Positions 43,547 through 51,621 of a stretch of DNA of 64,000 nt are shown in pieces (positions within the stretch are counted from its first letter, which is position 1; each line of letters begins with the position of its first letter). Location: positions 4,526,001 through 4,590,000 of the forward strand of contig NZ_CP029145.1 of NCBI RefSeq assembly GCF_003149515.1, given 5' to 3'. The stretch comes from Hymenobacter nivis (GTDB lineage Bacteria > Bacteroidota > Bacteroidia > Cytophagales > Hymenobacteraceae). The notes under the pieces were generated by a model. It was not told where the DNA came from, ran no database searches, and saw only the letters and a list, made by a program, of their open reading frames with translations. Made by a program: the position numbers and the translations under genes.

Positions 43547-44596
43547 ATGATTCAACAGTATCCAGCTGCCCTTCTGACTACTACAGTTAAACCACAAGTT
43601 CATCTTGGTGTCTTAGACTTATTGAGGGGATTCGCTGCCTTGTGCGTGGTTCTATTTCATTTTACTGGCGATAGCAATGCGGGCGGTGCTCTTGCTAAAT
43701 TTTATTCCCCATTAATGCGAGAAACTTTCTCGTGGGGGTATTTAGGTGTTGATATTTTCTTTGTAATCTCCGGGTTTATCATTCCTTACAGTATCTGGAA
43801 TATTAGTTACAAAGTTCAAGATTTTGGAAAATATATGATTAAAAGGGTTGTGAGGATATGTCCACCGGCTTACTGCATTATTGGTTTTATTTTGATACAA
43901 TGGTACATTACCGACCATTTCTTGCACCATGATGCCAAGCTGACGAGTAGTATTACTTTAGGACAAGTGCTGAGTAATTTGTTTTTTTTAGTTCCACTTA
44001 CTCATTATAAATGGTTTAACGGGGTGTTCTGGACGCTTGCCATAGAATTTCAATTTTACATAATGATAGGCCTAGTATTTAAATATCTTTATATTGAATC
44101 AAAACTACCTATTTTCATTTTTTCAAATGTATTGTTGGGACTAGCTTGCCATATTCCTGGGTTTGGAGGAGATAATTTTCTTACCTTTAGTCCTTTATTT
44201 TCCATGGGCGGGGCAACTTTGCTTTTCTATAAAAGAAAAATTAATAAATGGGCTTATCTGATGACTCTAATAATTTTTTTTGGTTTATCATGGTCATCAC
44301 TCAGCTTGACAGCGGGATTATTTGGTTTAGTTACATCATTAATTATTGCTTTTGTTAAGGTTCAACATTCGATATTTAAATTTATTGGTACTATCTCGTA
44401 TTCGCTTTACCTTACACATTTTTTAGTTGGTTCTACGGTTGAGTTTCTTCTTTCAAAATTATTTTCGCCAATGACTGAAATACAAAACGTATTTGGCATA
44501 GTTATATGTATCGTCTTGTCTTGCGCGGCTTCATACGTCTATTATCTTCTAATCGAGAAACCTTTTCTAAAAATTGCTCGCCGCTTGAAGGCATAA
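43547..44596 (+). CDS. Membrane O-acyltransferase (acyltransferase 3, OafA type)
   Basis: 349 residues with about ten membrane helices. The N-terminal catalytic motif is VLDLLRGFAALCVVLFHFTG, where the His is the expected active-site residue. GYLGVDIFFVISGFII and RIVRICPPAYC-like RVVRICPPAYCI follow. ISYSLYLTHFLVG is near the C terminus. Such enzymes add acetyl or other acyl groups to exported or membrane-bound glycans. Strongly AT-rich relative to neighbours, so probably acquired. The upstream ~110 bp is AT-rich and may hold its promoter. Confidence 0.92.
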   Translation: MIQQYPAALLTTTVKPQVHLGVLDLLRGFAALCVVLFHFTGDSNAGGALAKFYSPLMRETFSWGYLGVDIFFVISGFIIPYSIWNISYKVQDFGKYMIKRVVRICPPAYCIIGFILIQWYITDHFLHHDAKLTSSITLGQVLSNLFFLVPLTHYKWFNGVFWTLAIEFQFYIMIGLVFKYLYIESKLPIFIFSNVLLGLACHIPGFGGDNFLTFSPLFSMGGATLLFYKRKINKWAYLMTLIIFFGLSWSSLSLTAGLFGLVTSLIIAFVKVQHSIFKFIGTISYSLYLTHFLVGSTVEFLLSKLFSPMTEIQNVFGIVICIVLSCAASYVYYLLIEKPFLKIARRLKA

Positions 44597-44859
44597 TTAA
44601 TATGTGCTTGACCTTGCCCCAAGCGGCTACCTTTCAAAAACAATGCGGAGATGGTGGGCATCTGCTAGGAACTGGATTTCGGAGTGCTTTGATGAATTAA
44701 CGTTGTCCGAGTAGATTCAATCAGTTAGGCTATCAGCATGATGGCTTACTTGGCTTGCCAAGCAGGCAGCCGTCTTCGGGCGGCCTCCGCGTAGCCCCGG
44801 CCTATTCGCGCCAGCTCTTGGTGACGTTGCGGCAGCGCTAAAACTTCAGGTATTCCTCA

Positions 44860-46113
44860 ATGTCAATGGTTTTCTCCAATAAAATTCTATTACTAATTCC
44901 AAACCTAGGGTTAGGTGGGGCGCAACGCGTATTTCACGACCACAGCGTGGAACTGGCCAAGCACTATGCCATCACCGAAGCCGTATTCAACCTTGAGGGC
45001 GGCGACCTGTACCCCAGCGGCAACCCCGTGGTGAGCCTGGACGTGAGCGGGGGAGGGGGCCCGTTGGACAAGCTGCAAAATTTCCAGCGGCGCGTCAGCG
45101 GGCTGCGTCAGCTCCGGGAGCGGTTGCGGCCTGCGATCGTTATTAGTCATCTCGAAGGAGCTGACTATGTGAATTTGCTAAGTGGCGGTCCTGGCAAAAC
45201 GATACTCTGTGTGCACGGTTCCAAGCTGCACGATGCCAATATTCGGGGACCGGTAGGTTGGCTTCGTAAAAAAGTACTGATACCTATGCTCTACCGACGA
45301 GCCGCCCGTATTGTCACCGTGAGCACCGGTATTCGGGAGGAGTTGGTGCGGGGAATGGGATTGCCGGCGCATAAAATTCAGGTAATCAATAATTTTTTCG
45401 ACGTAGAACTGATCCGTCAACAGGCGGATGCTCTGGTGCCAGCTCCTTTTGCTGAATTAGCAAACCAGGGGCCTGTATTGGTAACGTCCGGCCGGCTATC
45501 CCGCGAAAAAAATCTACTGGCTTTGCTCGACGTTTTCCAGCAAGTAAGGCGGCAGTTACCCACCTGCCGACTGCTAATAATAGGACAGGGTGAAGAATAC
45601 TTGGCAATGCTTGCCCGCTGCCAAGCGCTGGGACTCGCGGTGTACACTTCTGAGCAAGCACCGGCTGAAGCGTCACAAGCGGCAGTGTTGTTTGCGGGGT
45701 TTCAGGCCAATCCGCATGCCTTTATTGCTAAAGCAACGCTCTTCGTACTGCCTTCACTAAATGAGGGTTTCCCGATGGCCTTGGGTGAAGCAATGGTATG
45801 CGGACTGCCCGTGGTTGCTGCCGATTGCCCAACCGGCCCGCGCGAAATTTTATCACCCGCCACGCCCGAGCCAGCGCAGCCCTTGCGGCACGCCGAAACA
45901 GCTCCATATGGGGTGCTACTACCAGTCATCAGTAATATTGCTACCTACGCCGCAGATGTGACCACTTGGAGCCAGACGCTAACTACGCTGTTGCTCAATC
46001 CTATTGAGCAAGACCGGCTGCGTGAGCAGGCTCGTCATCGGATGAATGATTTCTCACGGCAGCACATTGCTGGCCAGTGGCTTCGGCTGGTAGAAGAGGT
46101 GCGCCAGAGCTAG
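44860..46113 (+). CDS. Glycosyltransferase, GT4 family
   Basis: 417 residues; start ATG 44860, with a second ATG two codons on. The N terminus LLLIPNLGLGGAQRVFHDHS is the GT4 glycine loop. VLVTSGRLSREKNLLALLDV begins the donor domain. FVLPSLNEGFPMALGEAMVC is the E-x7-E site, and LPVVAADCPTGPREILSP the end. The 263-bp gap upstream holds no intact gene. GC content is intermediate. It is followed 42 bp later by another GT4 gene, so the two are probably co-transcribed. Confidence 0.9.
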   Translation: MSMVFSNKILLLIPNLGLGGAQRVFHDHSVELAKHYAITEAVFNLEGGDLYPSGNPVVSLDVSGGGGPLDKLQNFQRRVSGLRQLRERLRPAIVISHLEGADYVNLLSGGPGKTILCVHGSKLHDANIRGPVGWLRKKVLIPMLYRRAARIVTVSTGIREELVRGMGLPAHKIQVINNFFDVELIRQQADALVPAPFAELANQGPVLVTSGRLSREKNLLALLDVFQQVRRQLPTCRLLIIGQGEEYLAMLARCQALGLAVYTSEQAPAEASQAAVLFAGFQANPHAFIAKATLFVLPSLNEGFPMALGEAMVCGLPVVAADCPTGPREILSPATPEPAQPLRHAETAPYGVLLPVISNIATYAADVTTWSQTLTTLLLNPIEQDRLREQARHRMNDFSRQHIAGQWLRLVEEVRQS

Positions 46114-46154
46114 TCGCCCCGTCGTTCTAAGTGATTTAGGAACAAGTTTCTTAT

Positions 46155-47297
46155 ATGCCTACTCTTATACCGCCGACTATTCTGGTGGTCGACAACTCCC
46201 GGGCTGTGACGGGGGCACTGAACGCTATGCGTCACGCTACGGGGCCCCTGCGGCCAGGGCTGGCGTTCGAATACGTACTGCCCACGGGCAGCACGGGCCG
46301 GGCCGTGCTGGAAGCTGATGGCTACTGTGTGCACGAGCTGCCGTTTGTCGAAATCAGCCGCCGCAAGGCCGATTTGCTGCGCTACGTGCCCGTGCTGCTG
46401 CTGAATGGCTGGCGGCTGCGGCAGCTGGCGCGGCAGCGGGGGGCACAGGTGATCCACCTCAACGACTTTTACAACCTGACCGGCTACGTGGCCAAGGCGC
46501 TGAGCCTGGGCAAGCTGCGGGTGGTGACGCACGTGCGGTTCTTGCCCCAAAGCCTGCCGCAGCCGCTGGCCCGCCCGTGGCGGTGGCTGGCTGAGCACTG
46601 GGCCGATCGGGTAGTGTGCGTATCAGAGGCCGTGCGCCGGTACTTTGGGGTGGGGGAGCAGGTGGTGGTCATTTACGACCCGCTGCCCGGGGCCGAACGT
46701 TACCCGGCCGCTGCGCACCCGGCCCGGCCCGACGGCACGGTGCAGTGCCTGTATTTGAGTAATTACATTCAGGGCAAGGGGCAGGACCTGGTGCTGGCAG
46801 CCTTCGAGCAAGCCTACGCCCGCGACCAGCGGCTGCGGCTGCTATTCGTGGGGGGCGACATGGGCATGGCAAAAAACCGGCAGTTTCGAGAGCAGCTGGA
46901 GGCGCGGGTGCGGGCGGGAGGCTTGCAGGAGGTGATCCGCTTCGCGGGGTTTGCGGCCGATGTGGAGCAGGCCATTAAGGAAGCCGATGTGCTACTGAAT
47001 TTTTCCGAGTCGGAATCATTTTCCCTAACCTGCCTGGACGCGCTGTACTATGGCACCCCACTGATTGCCAGCGACTGCGGCGGCCCAGCCGAACTGTTTG
47101 AAAACGGCCGCTCGGGCCTACTCGTGCCTAACCGCGACGTGGCTGCTATGAGCACAGCTATTACGCAGCTCGCGGCCGATGCCGAATTGCGCGAGCAATT
47201 CGCGGCAGCGGGCCGGGCCTACGTGCGGCAGAAGTTTGCGCCAGCCAATACTTACGAAAAGCTGGGGGCCCTGTACGACGCGGTGTTGGGCCGGTAG
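46155..47297 (+). CDS. Glycosyltransferase, GT4 family
   Basis: 380 residues. N terminus ILVVDNSRAVTGALNAMRHA. HLNDFYNLTGYVAKALSLG and VVTHVRFLPQSL are the acceptor-side elements. The donor site shows LYLSNYIQGKGQDLVLAAFE and LNFSESESFSLTCLDALYYG, then TPLIASDCGGPAELF. Clean GC-rich coding in keeping with the genome. It is 42 bp after another GT4 gene and 58 bp before a GT2 gene, forming a run of three transferases. Confidence 0.92.
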   Translation: MPTLIPPTILVVDNSRAVTGALNAMRHATGPLRPGLAFEYVLPTGSTGRAVLEADGYCVHELPFVEISRRKADLLRYVPVLLLNGWRLRQLARQRGAQVIHLNDFYNLTGYVAKALSLGKLRVVTHVRFLPQSLPQPLARPWRWLAEHWADRVVCVSEAVRRYFGVGEQVVVIYDPLPGAERYPAAAHPARPDGTVQCLYLSNYIQGKGQDLVLAAFEQAYARDQRLRLLFVGGDMGMAKNRQFREQLEARVRAGGLQEVIRFAGFAADVEQAIKEADVLLNFSESESFSLTCLDALYYGTPLIASDCGGPAELFENGRSGLLVPNRDVAAMSTAITQLAADAELREQFAAAGRAYVRQKFAPANTYEKLGALYDAVLGR

Positions 47298-47354
47298 GGG
47301 CCCGGTGCCCGGAAATTCTATCTTGCGGTCATATTGCTGTCCTATTAGTTTTAA

Positions 47355-48308
47355 ATGCTGCCCGTGCCGCCCCCCACATTCTCCTTCGTCAGCCCCGTGT
47401 ACCAGGCCGAGGGCTTGGTAGCGGAGCTAGTGCGGCGCCTGGTGCTGGTGGGGGAGGCCTTGGGCGGCAGCTTTGAAATCGTGCTCGTGGACGACCGCAG
47501 CCCGGACGGCTCCTGGGCCCGCATCCAGGCACTGGCGGCCGGCGACCCGCGCGTGCGGGGCCTGCGCCTGAGCCGCAACTTCGGGCAGCACCGGGCCATT
47601 ACGGCGGGGCTGGAGCAGTGCCGCGGGGAGTGGGTGGTAGTGCTGGACTGCGACTTGCAGGACCAGCCGGAGGAAATTCCGGCGCTGTTTGCTGAAGCCC
47701 AGCGCGGGTACGACCTCGTGCTGGCCCGGCGCACGGCCCGGCAGGATTCGTGGCGTAAAAAGCTGTTGTCGAAGCTGTTTTATCGGGTATTATCTTACCT
47801 CACCGAAACCCCGCAGGACCCGGCGGTGGGTAACTTTGGCATTTACCACCGCAAGGTGATCGATGCCGTGCTAGCCATGCGGGAAAGCCTGCGCTACTTC
47901 CCCACCATGCTGCGCTGGGTGGGGTTCCGGGCTGCAACGGTGGAGGTGATCCACGCCGAGCGCCTGGCGGGCCCAAGCAGCTACACTTGGAGCCGACTGA
48001 TTAATCTGGCCCTGGACGTGATGCTGGCCTATTCCGACAAGCCGTTGCGGCTGGCCGTAAAGCTGGGCCTGGGAATTTCGGTGGGAGCCTTTGCGATGGT
48101 CCTCGTCACGCTGGTGCGCTACGTGTTGGGCCATACTTGGGAGCCGGGCTACGCCAGCATCATCATTTCCATCTGGTTTTTTGCGGGCCTGGTTTTGTCG
48201 GTGTTAGGCATGGTGGGGCTCTACCTTGGAAAAACCTTTGAACAGGTGAAAAACCGCCCCATCTATTTACTTGACGGCGATACCGCTGTTATGCCGGTTG
48301 TAAAGTAG
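47355..48308 (+). CDS. Polyprenyl-phosphate glycosyltransferase (GT2, GtrB type) ending in a repeat
   Basis: 317 residues. GT-A start FSFVSPVYQAEGLVAELV, acid site IVLVDDRSPDGSW and VVVLDCDLQDQPEEIP. Two C-terminal membrane helices lie at about residues 235-255 and 268-292, as in GtrB/ArnC-type enzymes. Those load sugar onto undecaprenyl phosphate. Odd feature: the last five codons and stop (MPVVK-TAG) lie inside a 136-bp family B element starting at 48290. The native C terminus was therefore replaced or extended by the insertion. A similar gene sits at 24402. Confidence 0.9.
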   Translation: MLPVPPPTFSFVSPVYQAEGLVAELVRRLVLVGEALGGSFEIVLVDDRSPDGSWARIQALAAGDPRVRGLRLSRNFGQHRAITAGLEQCRGEWVVVLDCDLQDQPEEIPALFAEAQRGYDLVLARRTARQDSWRKKLLSKLFYRVLSYLTETPQDPAVGNFGIYHRKVIDAVLAMRESLRYFPTMLRWVGFRAATVEVIHAERLAGPSSYTWSRLINLALDVMLAYSDKPLRLAVKLGLGISVGAFAMVLVTLVRYVLGHTWEPGYASIIISIWFFAGLVLSVLGMVGLYLGKTFEQVKNRPIYLLDGDTAVMPVVK

Positions 48309-48425
48309 GGTACGGGGCTTGCCCCCGCCCGTCGGTGCACGAAATCCGAACGAATCGTGTACCGACGGGCGGGGGCAAGCCCCGTACCCTGCCCGATTTT
48401 CGCAAACTACTTCGTGAAGATTACA
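48290..48425. repeat. 136-bp family B element supplying the end of a coding gene
   Basis: Runs from TATGCCGGTTGTAAAG to GATTACA, exactly 136 bp, in the orientation of the copy at 26609. Its left 19 bases are in-frame coding for MPVVK and stop. The internal stem pairs AGGGTACGGGGCTTG with CAAGCCCCGTACCCT. Both ends have drifted more than other copies, so it may be older. Confidence 0.85.
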
Positions 48426-48438
48426 ACACAGCAAATAA

Positions 48439-49170
48439 TTGATGACACACCTGTTCGCAACACTTTGTGCCCTACCCTGGGATAGTGAATTCCTGGGCTT
48501 TCCGGTAGCGCGCCTGGCGGCGGCCCGGCTTTCGCCCGCGGAGCTAGCGGCCGCTATGGCCGAAGCACGCCGCGCCGGGTTTTACCTGGTGTACGTGGTG
48601 GCCGAACCGGCTGATGCAGTTGCGCAGGTGGCAATGCAGCAGGCCGGGGCCCAATTGCTCGACCGTAAAGTGACGTTCGTGATGCCCTTGCCGCTGCCCA
48701 CCGCGGCGCGCGATTCGCTGGCGATGGTAGGTTCGGCGACGGTATACACCCCGCAGCTGGAGTCGCTGGCATGGCAGAGCGGCGCGTATTCCCGTTTCCG
48801 GCTCGATACGCGTTTTGCGCCGCACGTATTCAAAAATCTGTACGCCCAATGGCTGCGCAATTCCTTGGCCGGTACCGTTGCCCGACGGGTTATGGTATGG
48901 CGCGACGGTGCCGGCACTGAACAGGGATTGCTTACCCTCGGCGAAAAGAACAACCGGGCCGATATTGGCCTGTTGGCCATGGATGCCCGCGCGCGTGGGC
49001 AGCGGGTGGGGCAGGTGCTAGTGGCCGCAGCAGCGAATCAAGCAAGCGAATGGGGATATGAGCAGATGCAGGTGGTGACCCAGCGGGACAACGAAACCGC
49101 CTGCCGCTTTTACGAGAAGTGCGGCTTCCAACTGGAATATGAGGAGCATATTTATCACTGGTGGCTGTGA
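48439..49170 (+). CDS. wecD: GNAT N-acetyltransferase, WecD-like
   Basis: 243 residues from ATG 48439. The N-terminal half opens with LPWDSEFLGFPVARL, the typical start of dTDP-4-amino-sugar acetyltransferases. The C-terminal GNAT fold has IGLLAMDARARGQRVGQVLV, the acetyl-CoA pyrophosphate loop, and NETACRFYEKCGFQLEY. The following gene is a WecE-type 4-aminotransferase. Together they make dTDP-4-acetamido-4,6-dideoxy-galactose (Fuc4NAc), known from enterobacterial common antigen. A family A repeat lies between the two genes. Confidence 0.85.
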   Translation: MMTHLFATLCALPWDSEFLGFPVARLAAARLSPAELAAAMAEARRAGFYLVYVVAEPADAVAQVAMQQAGAQLLDRKVTFVMPLPLPTAARDSLAMVGSATVYTPQLESLAWQSGAYSRFRLDTRFAPHVFKNLYAQWLRNSLAGTVARRVMVWRDGAGTEQGLLTLGEKNNRADIGLLAMDARARGQRVGQVLVAAAANQASEWGYEQMQVVTQRDNETACRFYEKCGFQLEYEEHIYHWWL

Positions 49171-49208
49171 TGATACGTAGGTCGTGAAAACTACTTTGCA
49201 ATAAAAAA

Positions 49209-49301
49209 ACGTCATGCTGAGCGAAGTCGAAGCATCTCTACCGCTTCATCAGGTCCGTTCAGCGAAGCGGTAGAGATGCTTCGATAGGCTCAGCATGACG
49301 T
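49209..49301. repeat. Family A hairpin repeat between wecD and wecE
   Basis: Arms 49209-49247 and 49264-49301 (ACGTCATGCTGAGCGAAGTC and its near-inverse), around a 16-nt loop. This copy uses GCGAAGTCGAAGC in the core. It separates two genes that act in one pathway. Confidence 0.9.
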
Positions 49302-49379
49302 GCTGATAAGTCAAACTAATTCCTTCGGCCTACTTATGATAATTCCTTGCGAGGGCCCCGGCGTACCTTTACGGCCTGC

Positions 49380-50516
49380 ATGGATGCCCCGATTCCCTTT
49401 AATAAGCCGTATTTCTCTGGCAATGAAACCCGCTACATCGAGCAGGCGGTGCGCTCGGGTAAGATTTCCGGCGATGGGCAGTTTACCCAGCGGGCCCATA
49501 CCTACTTCGAGCAGGAGTGGGGCTTCGGCAAGGCGCTGCTGACGACTTCGTGCACCGACGCGCTGGAAATGGCGGCCTTGCTGCTCGATATTCAGCCGGG
49601 CGACGAAGTGATTGTGCCAGCCTTTACGTTCGTGAGCACGGCCAACGCCTTCGTGCTGCGCGGGGCTAAAATTGTGTTTGCCGACAGCACGGCCCTCAAC
49701 CCCAACCTCGACGTGGGGGCCCTGGAGGCCCTCATCACGCCGCGCACCCGCGCTGTGGTGCCGGTGCATTACGCCGGCATTGCCTGCGACATGGGTGCCG
49801 TGCTGGCCACGGCCCAGCGCCACGGCCTGGCGGTGGTGGAAGACGCGGCCCACGCCATCGACAGCTTTTACGATGGCCGGCGGCTGGGCACGCTGGGGGC
49901 CCTGGCGGCCTTCTCGTTTCACGAAACCAAAAATATCATTGCCGGCGAGGGCGGGCTGTTGGCCCTCAATGACTTGCAATTTGCGCGGCGGGCCGAGATT
50001 ATTCGGGAGAAGGGCACCACGCGGTCGGCCTTTTTCCGGGGCGAGGCCACGGAATACGACTGGGTGGACGTGGGCTCGTCGTTCCTGCCCTCGGAGCTGA
50101 CGGCGGCCTACCTGTGGGCGCAGATTGAAAACCTGGCCGACATCCAGCGGCAGCGCATAGCCCTGTGGGACCGCTACTACGCCGCCCTGGCCCCGCTGGG
50201 GGCCCTGGGTGTGGGCCTGCCCGCGCTGCCCGCCTACGCTACCAACAACGGCCACCTGTTTTACCTCGTGTGCCGCGATCGGGCCGAGCGCGCGGCCCTG
50301 ATTGCCCACCTCGGACAGCGGGGCATTCTGGCCGTGTTCCACTACCGGGCCCTGCACCGCAGCCCCTACTACGCCGCCCGGCACGACGGCCGCCCGCTGC
50401 CCTGGGCCGAGCACTACACCGAGTGCCTGGTACGCCTGCCTTTGTTTTACGAGCTGAGCGCCGCCGACCAGCAGCGCGTAGCGGCGGCCGTCCTCGACTT
50501 TTACCACCGCCGCTAA
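49380..50516 (+). CDS. wecE: dTDP-4-amino-4,6-dideoxygalactose transaminase
   Basis: 378 residues from ATG 49380. The family signature is strong: IPFNKPYFSGNETRYIEQA, SSCTDAL-like TTSCTDALEMAALLLD, QPGDEVIVPAFTFVSTANAF. The PLP lysine is K184 in FSFHETKNIIAGEGG. WVDVGSSFLPSELTAAYLWA is also specific. It transfers an amino group to C4 of dTDP-4-keto-6-deoxyglucose to make dTDP-Fuc4N. It acts just before the WecD-type acetyltransferase at 48439. A TACCTTTA box, one mismatch from the -7 consensus, ends 8 bp upstream. Confidence 0.93.
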   Translation: MDAPIPFNKPYFSGNETRYIEQAVRSGKISGDGQFTQRAHTYFEQEWGFGKALLTTSCTDALEMAALLLDIQPGDEVIVPAFTFVSTANAFVLRGAKIVFADSTALNPNLDVGALEALITPRTRAVVPVHYAGIACDMGAVLATAQRHGLAVVEDAAHAIDSFYDGRRLGTLGALAAFSFHETKNIIAGEGGLLALNDLQFARRAEIIREKGTTRSAFFRGEATEYDWVDVGSSFLPSELTAAYLWAQIENLADIQRQRIALWDRYYAALAPLGALGVGLPALPAYATNNGHLFYLVCRDRAERAALIAHLGQRGILAVFHYRALHRSPYYAARHDGRPLPWAEHYTECLVRLPLFYELSAADQQRVAAAVLDFYHRR

Positions 50517-50525
50517 ACCTACTTC

Positions 50526-51605
50526 ATGGCGCGTATTTTATTCCTGACCCCGTACCCGGCTGGCCGGGCCCCGTCGCAGCGGTTTCGCTTCGAGCAGTAT
50601 CTGGGCATTTTAACGGGCCATGGGCACCAGTACCGCGAGGTGTCGTTTCTGGACGAGGCCACCTGGGGCATTCTGTACCGGCCGGGGCACGCCGGGGCTA
50701 AGGTGGCGGGCATCCTGCGCGGCTTTGGGCGGCGGCTGGGGCACGTGTGGGCAGCGCGGGGCTACGATTTCGTGTTTGTGCACCGCGAGGCGGCGCCCTT
50801 GGGGCCCCCGGTGTTCGAGTGGCTGCTGGTCCGGGTACTGAAAAAGCGGTTGATTTATGACTTTGACGACGCCATTTGGCTGGCCAACACGTCGGAGGCC
50901 AACCAGTTAGCCGCTGGCCTCAAGTGGCACCAAAAGGTGGGGCAAATTTGCGGCTGGGCCCATAAAAATAGCTGCGGCAACGCCTTTCTGGCCGCCTATG
51001 CCCGGCGCTTCAACCCGCGCACCGTCGTCAACCCGACCACCATCGACACCACGGGCCTGCACAACCAGGTGCGCGACCAGGCCGCGCCTGGCCGCCTCGT
51101 CATCGGCTGGACGGGCACGCATTCTACCCTCAAGTACCTCGCCCAAGTGGTGCCCGTGCTGGCGAAGCTGGAAGCCGAGGGGCTCGATTTTGAATTCCGC
51201 GTCATCTCTAACCAGCCGCCTGACTTACCCTTGCAGTCGCTAGTGTACCTGCCGTGGCGCAAGGATACCGAAATTGCCGATTTGCTGGGCTTCCACGTGG
51301 GGCTGATGCCGCTGGAGGACGACGCCTGGGCCCAGGGCAAGTGCGCCTTTAAGGCCTTGCAGTACATGGCTTTGGGAGTGCCGCCCTTGGTATCGCCGGT
51401 GGGCATGAACACCGAAGTGGTGCAGCACGGCCACAACGGCTTCGTGTGCGCCACGCCCACCGATTGGGAGACAGGGTTGCGCCAGCTCCTAGCCGACCCG
51501 GCCCTGCGCCAGCACCTGGGCCGCGCCGCCCGCGCCACCGTAGAGGCCCGCTACTCGGTGACCGCCAACGCGCCCAATTTCCTGGCCTTGTTTGCTGAAG
51601 AATAG
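50526..51605 (+). CDS. Glycosyltransferase, GT4 family
   Basis: 359 residues, 9 bp after wecE and thus co-transcribed. N-terminal ILFLTPYPAGRAPSQRFRFE is a variant glycine loop. VFVHREAAPLGPPVFEWLL and LIYDFDDAIWLAN follow, seen in a group of Bacteroidota transferases. The donor half has VIGWTGTHSTLKYLAQVVP and GLMPLEDDAWAQGKCAFKAL. The last is an altered E-x7-E site (KCAFK). It may use dTDP-Fuc4NAc from the two preceding genes, an inference from position alone. It is the last gene of the locus on this strand. Confidence 0.87.
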   Translation: MARILFLTPYPAGRAPSQRFRFEQYLGILTGHGHQYREVSFLDEATWGILYRPGHAGAKVAGILRGFGRRLGHVWAARGYDFVFVHREAAPLGPPVFEWLLVRVLKKRLIYDFDDAIWLANTSEANQLAAGLKWHQKVGQICGWAHKNSCGNAFLAAYARRFNPRTVVNPTTIDTTGLHNQVRDQAAPGRLVIGWTGTHSTLKYLAQVVPVLAKLEAEGLDFEFRVISNQPPDLPLQSLVYLPWRKDTEIADLLGFHVGLMPLEDDAWAQGKCAFKALQYMALGVPPLVSPVGMNTEVVQHGHNGFVCATPTDWETGLRQLLADPALRQHLGRAARATVEARYSVTANAPNFLALFAEE

Positions 51606-51621
51606 GGCCCCCGGGGCCCCG

